From the NCBI RefSeq assembly GCF_000003605.2, contig NW_003134348.1, positions 444,811 through 495,119 on the forward strand: DNA of 50,309 nt. The letters run 5' to 3'. Of this stretch, positions 10,494 to 25,400 are shown in pieces. The notes beneath the pieces were generated by a model. That model made no database searches, had not been told where the DNA came from, and saw only the letters and a list, made by a program, of their open reading frames with translations. This stretch comes from Saccoglossus kowalevskii (taxonomy: Eukaryota; Hemichordata; Enteropneusta; Harrimaniidae). The position numbers and the translations under genes were made by a program. The stretch's first letter is position 1, and each line of letters begins with the position of its first letter.

Positions 10494-13400
10494 GTAAGTT
10501 TGTACCTAAATCTGATTTTACGTTAAAATTGTAATTTTGGGTCAGATGTGTATTGGATACTGGTACTGACAATCAGAAATTAACTTCACGGAGAAGCAGT
10601 GTATTCATGTAAAGCGTCATGACAATTGACAATATAATATTAAGTAATTTCACTGCAATTTATTTAGGATGAATGTTCCAATGCATCACGTGACCAATTT
10701 TGTAGCACGTAATCTGTACGTCGACAGGGTGACCTAAAGAAATATGGAAGACAAATTTAATATAAACCAATAGTTTTCAGACAATGTTATTATTTCTAAA
10801 AAAGAAAAGTCAATCTCAGAAACGCAATATATATAAGTTTCTATGGACCCCCCCCCCCTCAAACCCTGACCCTGCGACTCAAATTGACTTATTATTTGTT
10901 GACGGAAAAAATCTAGTGTCACGCAACTAAATATTCTACGAATTTGATGTTATATAGGGGGTTAAAATTCAAATGGTTATGTCACGTGAGACCGATACGA
11001 TTCTAGTGCGAATGATGCCACATGCAGACCTGTTTTCAGTGCTGTCATCTGGGGAGGAATGTTTGTTTACCGGGCATGGGGCGGCATCAGCATCGCCCAA
11101 CGTCTGAAACGGTAAAACCGACATTCTCAAATATAAACATCTTTTGGTAAGCAAGGCGCTTAGAAGTTGTCAACCTACTAGTTTGTGATAATATGTAAAC
11201 ACAAACAAAAATATACAATGGAAATTAATAGGAGCGAAGAAGATTCCCGACTCTAAGTTGGTTGAACAATTGACATGTAAAGTACATCTCTGTCAGCCCT
11301 AGGAGTAACGGCCTACAATGTTATCGCTAAGGTCGTGTGACGGATCTGTGGACGAACTGTTGCATCAGACAAGATTGAAAATAATGATGAAATACATATT
11401 TACGAAAGATGATTATCACAATAAATCAATATATTGACATTTAGGCAGGGGAAAAACCAATACATAAAGTGCGGTTATAACTAGTCGTATGAAATTTCAG
11501 GAATTTTACCATTAGACGATCAGCATTCTGTTTAACGGTTGTTATGTTGTTTCTTCAACGCCATCACAAACTGAATCTACGTTTTTTCAGCAAAAACTAC
11601 TACGAGTGTGTTTAATTGACATGTGACACAAACACGCAGGCTACACGGAAAATATTTATTCAACATCGATGATGGCTAGTAGTAAACAAAATCAGTAGTA
11701 CATTTCAAGCCGATTTTGTTTATTCTGGTCCAAACAATTCAGCTCCCTGGCTACTATAATACTGAAAAGTTCAGACAAGTAGTTCAAATGTTCAATTTAT
11801 AAGCAGTGGTTATCTGTTGAACTTTAGAATTTAGAACTCTTCAAAATAAACCCTCTGCCACCCATTGTTGAAAAGCACGCGGCGGAGTGTTATCATTACT
11901 AGCTGTAACACGTATTTAGTTTGCCGCTGATCACACTACAAGACAGACAGTCTTTGATTTCAAACACTGTAACATTAATGATTTTACTCGATATAGTGTA
12001 CAAATTGCAAATTGGTTGTGTCCAATGTCCAACACCAAATACCAGGAGAGGAGAGGAAGTTGGAATGGAATGGGTTTTTTTTTCAGAATAGACTCTTGGT
12101 GTTAAAAATTGCTACTATGAATTTGACCATATTTTCACAGACAACACATTAACAAATAGGCTTATTTTCAGAGTGTTTTCTGATGCTCATGCCTACACAT
12201 GTTCGCGGAGGGATACCCGAAACAATCACAACGCTTCAATCTGAAAACATCAACATGTTCGCGGAGGGATACCCGAAGCAATCACAACGCTTCAATCAGA
12301 AAACATCAACACTGTTAATTTTGATCTAAAAAATTAGTCCGACACTTTACCAAAAATATACAATAGTTTAAACTCGGATTCATCGTTGCATATTAATTTA
12401 ATGCACTTTCATATTTCGTTGTGGTGCATATTGAGCCAAAGTGGTTCCAGTGCCGCTGTGGTTATGCCATGCTGCGATAATACTTTAGTTGAAAACTTAA
12501 CAAGTGTGTACAACGTTATAAACATTCAAAATAACCTAATAATGATATAAGTATCATAATGCAAGAATAATTCACAGTAAATGAATTAAAGCGCATCCGT
12601 TGAAATTTGTGACGTATATCGACGCGTTTTTTTTTTTACAAAATCGAGCACTCGTTGCACGACGAATATGACGCTTTAAACCGAGCTTTGTTCATCTCCT
12701 AAATTATTTTTATATTTGCGATCATCTACGAGCAAAAATTCACTAAAGATAACCTGTTTAATGATTAACGTTGACCTAGTCTTGTTTGAGTTGATAGAAG
12801 AATGTTTGTTGCAGACATACCTACGAGAGCGTAATTTCATCTAAACTATTAGAAATGAATCACGGTTTCAGCGAATTCCTTACATCTCTATCACTAATCC
12901 AATGGCCAATCTTGTACTCCTAACCAAACATCTAGGATACCGAAACAATCCTGTAAATTTAAACAGAATATTGAGTTTTTGAGGTTTAATTCTGTTTAGA
13001 CCATGGTATGCAACGTTACCCAGACAACGATCACCCCCATTGATGTCCGTGAACTTCATGTAGACTGTGTTGTATGACAAGCTTTGATGACAGCGTTGTC
13101 GTGTTCAAGTGTAGATTAGCGATCAAGGCGTATCTTTGCCCGCCAAATCAATCTTAATTAGCATTCAATTTTGTAGTTAAAATGTGAATTTCCAACCCAC
13201 AACCCAAGGTTCAGAATTTAGAGCTCGCGAGCTCAAGAATTCAACTAATGTAAAACATTGCTTAGTCATTCAAGTTACATACAGTATAAAGGTCAATCGA
13301 CTTATCAGGATATTGTTTGTAAACAGTGTATAAATGTTGACAAAATAAAGAAGGAAACAAACAAAGATGACAGAACTGACTCATCCGAATCAACAACTAC

Positions 13401-16400
13401 TGATATAGCCAGTTGAGTTAGAAGCCATGATATCAACAACAATTTTGCAAGTTGACAACAAGTTGTAAAGTTATTGAAATAGAACATGCTCCAGTTACAA
13501 GTTGTTAACACAAAATGGCGCACACCTCCATGCCGAACATAAGTAGGTTAAATATACAATGTGAGCATTACTATTTTAAGATGTAACTTGATTATTTGGA
13601 AAATGTTTTTTATTTAGAAGTTTCTAAATTAGACACAATTTTGATTCTTATATAGTGCAGGTCGTACTCTGTACTCTGTAATAACATTTGAGACCTACAT
13701 ATGGTTACCTATATGTAGATAACGATCAACACATCAAAGTCAAGGTATAGACATTCTTCGCTTACGTGGCAACAATTATAGAGCACCTCATCGTCTGCAG
13801 TGCTTTATATTACAGCAACATTGAGGAGGTTCGTTGCTACATACCATTTCAGCACAGTGCTAGGACAGTCTAGATTTGAGACTATTGCAATAAAATGACA
13901 ACTTGTAATTAATATTAATTAAGTAGAATGCGATCGAAATATGTCAGTTTATAGTAGTGATTAAGTCTATATTCAGCTTCACGATAGACAGTGTCAGCCT
14001 TTATTACAGTATTTGCACGGAGCGACGAATATTGTTATCTTCATGGTATGATAAAACATACATATACACACATATTCTCATAACTGTAGTTATATCTCTA
14101 AGCGTGTCAACATGTGTGAACCTAACAAATGCACTCTGGGATCACTACTTATCAGCTGGAAACGCATACGCCCAATACATGAGTGAATTAAATAGTTTCC
14201 GTTCATTGACATGTGTTTGAGATTATATTTGTTTGAACGTGTTTGCCAGCCAAAGCCAGACACTGCAATACAATGCCACTGAATCATTTACTCATACATA
14301 TATCTGTAGAGTAGGATCATAGGATCATGAATATTCACTAGTAAGGCCATTATCTCATTAAGAATAATTCACAAACAACGCTGGCAAGTAGTGTTATCGT
14401 AGCAAACACCGTGGTTCAATGTTAGAATTGTGATACGCCGGTATAGCAACAAAAACGTTATTAGTGATTAGTATCCGACACAAGCTATTCAAATGTGAAC
14501 TTTTTCATTTCACATCGATATCCTAACATCAATTTGAAAGAGAATAATTTTAAATCTTAGAAATACGAACAAATTAGTCACCTCCATACAAATGAATTCT
14601 GTCTTTAATGGGATACTTCAATAATCACACTTTCTAATGTAACTGGAATTATATGTTAATTACATATTACAAAACAACTGGAAAGTGGTGAATGCTGTCT
14701 ACAATGCTCGTCCACATACTTATGTTGTTAGCAGACAATTATATTAACAATGCCTTATCTTACCAACGAAGCATCTTTGATTGATCTGAAAACCAATATG
14801 TCTAGAGGACAATGATCTTCATTGTAGGAGGAAATAAATTGAATCGATTGCTGACTTAAACAGATTTTCTTATCAAGGACATTTGTTAACATTGATTGGT
14901 TGGTTTGATTGGCGGATCAAAAGAACCATTGTCACGGCAGCAAACCCCATGCATATTGGCACATGTGAAGTAGAAATAATATCTTATAATCAATAGTTAT
15001 AAGTGCTAAAGCAAAGATACACGTCCAAAAAACAATAAACAACAAGTAACAATAAATTTGATATGAGAACCATATGTAGACAGACCTCAAGCACTACAAA
15101 TAATGCGTTTCCAAAACAGGGAGCACATATAGTGTCGTGTAGTACCATGTATGGTACACCAGATAATGACATGAATGACTTCTGAGATTATCTTTGTAAT
15201 ACATTACTTAATTGAAAACATATCATTTTGGGCATTTGGAATATTGATCAGAATTTGCAGCAATTCGGAAGGCTTCATAGTGTACATCGAACTGTGAAAA
15301 TGATGACACGTGTCTCAATTATATTTCTAAACACAAAGACTAAATTTTAATATATTGTTGTGTTTCTCTAGAAGACAGTGTTAGTGATCTGTCGTCTGTC
15401 GCTGAGGTGATAGAAGATATGGAGGGAGAAAAGGCTTCGGTAAGGAACATCTAGACTGGTGATTTAACTATTAAAATGAATGTATTAGTATGGACTATAG
15501 AATTACTATTTGTTATTTTTGTCTACACATAGATCCATCTGTTCAAGTGGTGTTTTATTAGTCTATCTATTCAGATACTACTGTTGAAGGATCCATTGCT
15601 TGAAATGTCTTTTCATATTGGATAATTACCAAAAATATACATAATATATTCAACGGTTCTAACAGCTGTCACCAATTTTTAGAGTGGTATATTGTTCATT
15701 TCATGTTAGTAAAACAATATGTCAATTGTATATTTTTCATAGTGATTAAAAGGAGAGAATTCATTATAAAATTAGCGATTGAATTATGAAGTTTATATAG
15801 CAATCCATCATTTCATTTGTGGCATGGAATAAATAAGTAATCTGAAGATATTTTTTTTCTTAGTTTTATCTCCTATCTTGGAATTGTGCATCGATTCTAC
15901 GACTCGAATTGATACATATGCCTGGCAGTTATCACTCGTGTCTGATGACAGAACATATCGCGAGATTTTATATTCTGTATATTGTTGTGTTGATTGGTGC
16001 AACTAGACCATGTGACCTTTAAAAGCCACAAACGTTACCACACTCACATAATTATAAAAGACCAGTGGTAATATGTATTTTTGCTTTTTTGTTCTATCGT
16101 TCCCAAAAAAACGTCCCCCTCTCGTACCTTATATATATATATTGTAATATTTAATTCGACAGTGCTCTGAGAGATATCCAAAGCAAATTTATTTTATTCT
16201 TGGAATGGAATTTTGTGAAAGATATTGCTATTATGGCATGAAAGGTAGGTCGATGTTTATGCTAACAAACCAGTCAAGTCCAATACTCAACTGAATTAGT
16301 ATTGTATTAAATAAAAATAGAATTGACTTTCATTGTTGCACAATTCAAGGTACATAACAAATGTGATTTAATTTAAATAAATGTGATTTTGCCATGTTTT

Positions 16401-19400
16401 TGGTAAATTTATTTGTTTTCTACTCATAAGAATAAGTAACTTTGTCATCGTACTGGGATTTAAATCACTCGAATTTTGTCTAAGAAGTCACATTTAAATT
16501 GGTCAATACACAAGAAAACAATTCAGGGTATTTATTATTTAAGAAAACATGTGATTTTTACTTGATGCATTCATGTATGTATTTGTTCGTTTGTTTGTTA
16601 GCTATTCTGATTCTTTACTTCACCGAAGTTCTTCTCATGAGTGACAACGATGCTACTACTCTATATCACACATTTGCTATGTTATGCTATCTCACGCCGA
16701 TTGGTGGCGCTATGCTCTCAGATGGATTCTGGGGTAAATACAAGTAAGTTAATTATTTTTTATAATAATTTCAGTAGACATACAACTGACCCGCCATACT
16801 GGTTGTACAATAATACCCAGAAACTAGCCAGTTTAACATTTCATTATTCAATAATGAAGTATTATTTCAATTGTAGGCGGTGTATGGCAAAATTAATGTG
16901 GCATAAAATCAATCAAATTCGAAATATGGCTTTTGAGTTACACAAATAACAATAGTCGATACGAACAAAACACAATGAAATAGATAAATAAATGTTATAC
17001 ATTTTTTTCCAGAACGATATTTAGGCTCGCTTGGGTATATCTTCTTGGTTGTGTGCTTTTGTCTTTGTCTTCCATTCAGCAAGTACAAGCCGAAGAACCA
17101 ACATTGTAAGTATTGTACATCGCCGAGTTTAGTACATTACATATAACTGAAAATAAATGACAGGAAACACAGAATATTAACGAAAGATACATGAATCATG
17201 GTCTTCATGATAATAACATTCTAGAAAAAAATTGTTGATCTGTGTAATTTTTCATGGTTTATAACAATATTTCATTTTATGACATACCGCGCATTGTATC
17301 AACAATATCACGTCTTACTGACATTATACTACTATCACTCAAATAATTTTCTATCAGTAGGATATTGCAATTAATGCACTTTGTTTTCCTTTACTAAGGG
17401 GTGGATGCGTATTTTCCTTGCTACTGATTGCCATCGGTACAGGAGGTATTAAACCATGTGTTGCGGCTTTTGGTGGAGATCAATTCAGACCAGATCAGGT
17501 AAAACTCAATTCTCAACAATTTAGTATAGAATTCAATTATTTCGATGAAGGAAACTGTGTGTAGTTGAACTGGTAGAAAATCTGATTAATCGCCCCCACA
17601 GATGATATTGGAGGATATTTAATGTCGTTTGTTCGAATACAGAAAACTAAGTGATATATGACTTTTAATATAAAAGTATGAACAATAGGAAAATATCAAA
17701 CAGATAATATAGCACAGTTAACACTATGATATCCCCATGTCTAGCTTTTATTTTTATTATCAGTTTGTATTAATTTGTACACAAGATTAGTTCATTGTTT
17801 CAACAATAATACAATGTGTTTTAACATCAAAAATTTGTTAGCGTTGGGGAGGATCGGAGGGCGGAATCGAAATCAACTTATATGCAATATATCCTGACTG
17901 AACAGTTCTTGTGATAATCGTAGTGACAGTAGCAGTATCGACAACACATGGAATCGTGTAATTTCTTTTCTTTTCATCAGGTTTTGGAAATCCAAACATT
18001 TTTTCTGATTTACTATTTTGCCATCAACTGTGGAAGTTTATTGTCAACATTCCTAACGCCAATCCTCCGAGAAGATGTCCAATGTTTCGGCGGAGATTGT
18101 TATCCATTGGCGTTTGGTGTTCCTGCTGCCTTGCTTCTAGTCGCTATAAGTATGTCAACCATTAACCTATGAAACTCTCTTCCGTTTTGCCCATGCTACG
18201 TATGGATATAGATGTTTGGAAACTATTACATTGAAAAACGTCTATTTTTTTAAATTTCATTGTACAAAAATTACGCAATAATGGACAAGGCGTTGTTGTT
18301 TATTCTCTAAAAGATATTTCCAGTGATATTTAGCAATAAACACTATTATTATTTTTTTCTAGTAATCTTTGTATGTGGTCGATACACCGTTGGTTATATA
18401 ATTCACCCAGGAACTGGCAACGTCGTTTGGGAATTCTGTAAAGCCATTGGGGTAATAAAATAATCTAATTCTTTTCACGCAGTCTCGCGCTGTCAATCAC
18501 CTGTATAAGGTAATTAAAAAAGAAAAGAAAATATACATGTATGAAAATTAGTTAAAGTATATGTATATTTTAGCATGCAGGGGTCAATAAAGTAAAGTAC
18601 AGAAAAGAATGGAAAGGGAAATATAGCCATTGGATAGAATGGGCGTCAGATACATACCCGGTAAGTTTATGAATACCATCTGTACCGCCACCGCCACTCA
18701 CCTCACACTATACCGCTTTGTTCTCATGTCATGTACATATAAACAACGTGATGACCATATATATGTAAAAGTAATTGAGACGAATATACAATCAGCGGAT
18801 TCTATATATCTTTCTCTTGTATGATCCTGTAGAGACAATTGATACTGGATACCAAATGCGTGCTACATATCTTGATTATGTATATACCACTACCCATGTT
18901 TTGGGCTTTGTTTGACCAACAAGGATCGCGATGGACATTACAGGCAACGCAGATGAACGGCAATTTTGTAAGTACCTTCACTAACATATTTTATCACATA
19001 TTTGACCAGAGACTGGGATTTGTATTGTGTTATAAGCCGCAATTCACTCTGCAAATAAATCGTATAATTAGTATAAAAGTACGAATATGGAACGTTCATA
19101 CATGATAGTGAATCGTGTGTCTATTCAATTCAATTCTATTCTATTCTATTCTATTCTATTCTATTCTATTCTATTCTATTCTATTCTATTCTATTCTATT
19201 CTATAAATCTATGAACTTTTTAATTAATTTAAAAATGTTTTATTCCAGGGAAATATTTCAATGAAACCTGACCAGATGCAAGTAAGTATATTTCGAGATA
19301 TGTTTAATGGTGCATTCAGGGATTTGTTTCTAAACTTTCAATAATTTTACTAATTTTATTTTATTGTTAATTCCTTTCTTAATTCCGGTGCACATGTACC

Positions 19401-22400
19401 TTTGGTGGATGATTACTGCATAAATCCTTGCTGTAATATTCATCAACCTAAAAGCCGATAAACTAAAACTTGAGTAGGAGCTAAACTTGAAAGGAAATTA
19501 TCTCTATATGTGTTCATTAACATATCCTACATACGTTTTCATATCACAATGCTACTGTTATTTGCTGAAATATCTGTTGTACATATTTGTAAATAGAAGT
19601 TATTAATCCTACCTAATATTGACTATATTCGCCTTTACTTGTCAGACAGTCTGCAAAATAGTCTTTCTGCATTTAATCAATTTGATTATTTTTTATTTAC
19701 TAATACTGTATCAATATACTACGCTGCGAATTGCAAGCGTAACATCAGTTATTTATCCTTATAAATGTCTTACTTGCTGGTATTTTTGATTTAGAATTTT
19801 CTGGGGATAACATACTAGATATAAAACAGAAAAAAAAATTCTCGTAAATCAAGCATTTTTTCATGTGGTAAATTCTCATGAATGAGTAACAGAATATGTG
19901 ACCTGTCGGGTCATGGATAAGGATGTATGCGACGTTTATGGATGCACGACTTTTTGTGTGCTAATTTCTAATATCATTTGAACAAATGATGATACAAATT
20001 GCCAGGCAAATGCTTGAAATCAGTTGTTTGAATTAATTAGTAAATTTAAATTATTTTCATAATTCTACATTATCTTTTCAGATTATGAACCCATTGTTTA
20101 TATTGCTGCTGATTCCCATATTTGATAACTGTATTTATCCGCTGTTACGAAAATGCGGCATACGATGTACGTATCTACAACGTATGTGTTGGGGCATGTT
20201 TTTCGCTGGATTTGCCTTCTATTGTGCTGGATTATTACAGATAAAAGTAAACGTAGGTATTGGATTTATTCACGTTTTCGATACTTTGAAGATCGAGTGA
20301 CAAGGTTACGAGGATTAGGGACACTTCTGTACCACGGTCACGATACAGTGTCACAAATGTGAGCTTTAAAATTAAATATTTATATAAAACATCTAAAACG
20401 TTAACTATTACATAAATACCAGTCTATAGTAAGAATTCTGTTCTCGGATATTTAATTCAGATTTAGTGGCGTAAATAAAATCTGAATAACTAACTATATA
20501 AACGTCTACTTTATTGGCTAGTCGGGAAGTTTGATACACCGGTTTTTGAACGCAATTGATTGTAACGTAAAATGCTCGGAATCGTGCAAAATAGTTCGTT
20601 CCACTGGGATTTGATCAACATTGCATACTAATACCCGATCTCTATTCGGTTATCCGTCGCTCGCTGTCATTTATCCCATCTATCAAAAGTCTATAAACAG
20701 AAACACGTGCAAGTGTGGGCAAAATATACGGTCCGTACTATAAAACAAACGTTTGTGTACCTGCAGCAATATAACATCCTGTCATGTTCGCGTGTAAAGC
20801 TACCATAAAGCAACATCTAGTGTGTATATTATTGTATACGTGAGAAAGTTTTGATGGAGTAGTAAAAACTTTAAAGCAAAAACAGCAGTGAACATGCTCA
20901 CTGATTGAGATTGCCGATTACACACAGTCATTACGACATTTCTAATCATACAATGCTGATGATATCTTTGCAGGAAACCAATGTAGTTACACCATGTATT
21001 ATTGAAGAGTCGGGTCAGACCGGTATGATTGTTTTCAATGCAGCGTCGTCTAATATCAGTGTAAAACAAGGCGATAATGAGGTGTTTGAAGTGCCCACCA
21101 GAATGGTAAGTATATTACAGAGTGTTCGTATTATTCGCAATTCAGAAAGAAAGAAAAAACATAACGAGACATACTATGCTGCAAACTCAGTAGACAGAAG
21201 GAAAACATAAATATCAGTCAAATACTATGTTGTACAAAAAAAACAAAGAGTAAATTCATTTTAACGGGTTAAGGCTTAAAGTGGCATGGTCGTCGTACAG
21301 AGATTGTTCAAATTTCGTGTAAACAAACAACGTATATACGTCGCTATGGGTCCCACATCTGGCGCGATGCGACGGCTCTACCTGGTTTAACAAAAGCCGT
21401 CTCTTAAAAAAGGAGGAATAGCTCCCCGAATTCAACATAAATAACCGGTTATGTACTCAAACCGGAAGCAAATACTAGTATCTGTCTAGGCAGATTAACA
21501 CCAATTGAGTAAGTTTAACGATAAATCAGAGATGTTTAGAATAAACTACTGGTTACGTGATTTATTGCGTGCAAATTGTCGAAGAACGTCGGTATTTCAC
21601 GAGTTTATGATTTTCTACCTACTCTCCACCCCAAATCAAGGAAGTCATTAAGTTTATTTTGTTTGTTGGTAAATCAATGAGAAGTTGTTTTTATTTGAAT
21701 CGTGGTTATGTGTAACCATGCGCTTTATAGTAGTTATAACCGTAGCGCTTCCCAATCGCCATAATATACTGACAAATGTTGGCGTAGACTGAATGTTCAA
21801 TGAAACGTGAGTGGTATAATTTGTTCTCAGCGTTAAGCATTTTTTTTTCACTATTAAAAGAATTCAGATCATATCGAGACAACCCCGGGTATCTTCCAAA
21901 TCTCTGTAAGCAGTGACACCAGCGATCAAATAGACTTCTCGATTGACTTGGTAGATTGCTCGTCTAACAGACTTATTGTCGCCGATTTTGAGGACGCTGA
22001 CGGAGCTCTCATTCTAGACGCCATTTTGGTAAGTCAATGTTTATGTTTATATTTTTTCAAATGTATCGCTTAAGTAGCTAATACTCATTTCCAGAAGCTG
22101 ATCACATTTTATGCAACCGATCTGACATAGTAGTCATAATTCAAACGCGCCCAGACGTTACCAGTTCGTGGTAAAACCGTGGGATCAAACTCAACATCAT
22201 TGTCAATTATAGTTCCTGATGTAAGATAAGACAATTTGGTTTTACAAGTTATGTTAGATCATATAATGTGGTTTACAAGTTATGTATGGGTAGACAATTT
22301 CCATATGAACACCTCGGTATTGATTGGAATTTTCATATGAGCACCACAATATCGATTTATAATCTATATTTGATCACATCAGATCGGTTTGCATCCGCGA

Positions 22401-25400
22401 TGAATACAACCGTATGGGTTAGTAACCTACATATGAATACTACCGTCACAGTTAGCAATCTGCATATGAATACAACCATATCGTTTTGCAATCTGCGTAT
22501 GAATACAACCATATCGTTTTGCAATCTGCGTATGAATACAACCATATCGTTTTGCAATCTGCGTATGAATACAACCATGTCGTTTTGCAATCTGCGTATG
22601 AATACAACCATATCGTTTTGCAATCTGCGCATGAATACAACCATATCGTTTTGCAATCTACGAATACAACCATATCCGTTTACAATCACCGTATGAATAC
22701 AACCATATTGGTTTGCAATCTGCGTATGAATACAACCATATCGTTTTGCAATCTGCGCATGAATACAACCATATCGTTTTGCAATCTACGAATACAACCA
22801 TATCCGTATATCCGTTTACAATCACCGTATGAATACAACCATATTGGTTTGCAATCTGCGTATGAATACAACCATATCGTTTTGCAATCTGCGCATGAAT
22901 ACAACCGTATCGTTTTGCAATCTACGAATACAACCATATCCGTTTACAATCACCGTATGAATACAACCATATTGGTTTGCAATCTGCGTATGAATACAAC
23001 CATACCCTTTTGCAATCTGCGTATGAATACAACCATATCGTTTTGCAATCTGCGCATGAATACAACCATATCGTTTTGCAATCTACGAATACAACCATAT
23101 CCGTTTACAATCACCGTATGAATACAACCATATTGGTTTGCAATCTGCGTATGAATACAACCATACCTTTTTGCAATCTGCGTATGAATACAACCATGTC
23201 GTTTTGCAATCTGCGTATGAATACAACCATATCGTTTTGCAATCTGCGCATGAATACAACCATATCGTTTTGCAATCTACGAATACAACCATATTGGTTT
23301 GCAATCTGCGTATGAATACAACCATATCGTTTTGCAATCTGCGTATGAATACAACCTTGTCGTTTTGCAATCTGCGTATGAATACAACCATATCGTTTTG
23401 CAATCTACGCATACAACCATATCCGTTTACAATCACCGTATGAATACAACCATATTGGTTTTCAATCTGCGTATGAATACAACCATATTGGTTTGCAATC
23501 TGCGTATGAATACAACCATATCGATTTGCAATCTGCGTATGAATACAACCATGTCGTTTTTCAATCTGCGTATGAAAACAACCATATCGTTTTGCAATCT
23601 GCGTATGAATACAACCATATCGTTTTGCAATCTGCGTATGAATACAACCATGTCGTTTTTCAATCTGCGTATGAATACAACCATATCGTTTTGCAATCTG
23701 CATATGAATACAACTATGTCAGTTTACAATCTGCGTATGGATACAACCATATGGGTTTGCAATCTGCGTATGAATACAACCATACTGGTTTGCAACCTGA
23801 AAATGAATACAACCATATCGTTTTGCAATCTGCGTATGAATACAACCATACCTTTTTGCAATCTGCGTATGGATACAACCATGTCGTTTTGCAATCTGCG
23901 TATGAATACAACCATATCGATTTGCAATCTGCGTATGAATACAACCATATCGGTTTACAATCTGTGTATGAATACAACCATATCGGTTTTCAATCTGCGT
24001 ATGAATACAACCATATCGGTTTACAATCTGCGTATGAATACAACCATATCGGTTTGCAATCTGCGTATGAATACAACCATATCGATTTGCAATCTGCGTA
24101 TGAATACAACCATATCGGTTTACAATCTGCGTATGAATACAACCATATCGGTTTTCAATCTGCATATGAATACAACCATATCGGTTTACAATCTGCGTAT
24201 GAATACAACCATATCGGTTTGCAATCTACGTATGAATACAACCACATCGATTTGCAATCTGCGTATGAATACAACCGTATCGGTTTACAATCTGCGTATG
24301 AATACAACCATATCGGTTTTCAATCTGCGTATGAATACAACCATATTGTTTTGCAATCTGCGTATGAATACAACCATATCGGTTTGCAATCTGCGTATGA
24401 ATACAACCATATCGATTTGCAATCTGCGTATGAATACAACCATATCGGTTCACAATCTGCGTATGAATACAACCATATCGGTTTGCAATCTGCGTATGAA
24501 TACAACCATATCGGTTTACAATCTGCGTATGAATACAACCATATCGATTTGCAATCTCCATATGAATACAACCATATCGGTTTTCAATCTGCGTATGAAT
24601 ACAACCATACCGGTTTGTAATCTGCGTATGAATACAACCATATCGATTTGTAATCTGCGTATGAATACAACCATATCGATTTGCAATCTGCGTACGAATA
24701 CAATCATATCGATTTGCAATCTGCGTACGAATACAACCATATCGGTTTGCAATCTGCATAATAATGCGTCACATGGCCAAGAGTGAATTAAGTCACAATG
24801 TATAGTTATAACGAAATGTCGCCGTAATTTTCAGGTTCCTGACAAATACGAAAAACCTGACAATGGCATGGTGTTTGCGAGGTAAGTAACTCAATTTGAT
24901 ATTAATTGGATTTAAGTAAAGGCGCATGTAAATATGAATGTTTTTCGGGATCTAATACGCAGATTATTTCTTTACCTGCTCCGTTGTTTTATTTTTGTTG
25001 TATTTTGACATGAACATGAGTTTTCATAAAAATAACGATATAATATATTACCTGGTCTTTCGCGTAATTCTGGAGACTTGTCTGTTACTCCTTGGGTTTC
25101 TAAAACGTGGATTGACAGCGAGGAATGCATCTCTGGTTAGGATCTGCCCAGATATTCATTATTTTGTATACATTACAAAAATAGAAATATTAATATGTAA
25201 AAAAATCCGTTTGTTTGTTTTTTAGTTATGTGTTCACACTTGTACTTGGGGATGGGGATCTCTTAGTAGATTTGGATAGTGAAGATTATGATTATCATGA
25301 TATAAATGCAACACTTACACCAACCTTGATGAACTACCCTGAATCTGAGTTCCGTGTGACGACGTGGCTAGAAATAGAACCAGGAAGGTAATTGTCATTT

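Noticed and set aside
23083-23703. 206-codon minus-strand frame in the minisatellite
   Set aside because: Same cause as above; an antisense reading of the repeat.
23299-24786. 495-codon open frame of 11-residue repeats as a protein-coding gene
   Set aside because: It is the reading of a 33-bp tandem repeat whose unit happens to lack stops in most frames. It lies inside an intron of gene A, has no splice or start context, and frames on the other strand are equally long.
22029-24834. Intron 14 of gene A retained as a coding exon through the minisatellite
   Set aside because: Reading on from exon 14 meets an in-frame TAA soon after the donor, well before the repeat.
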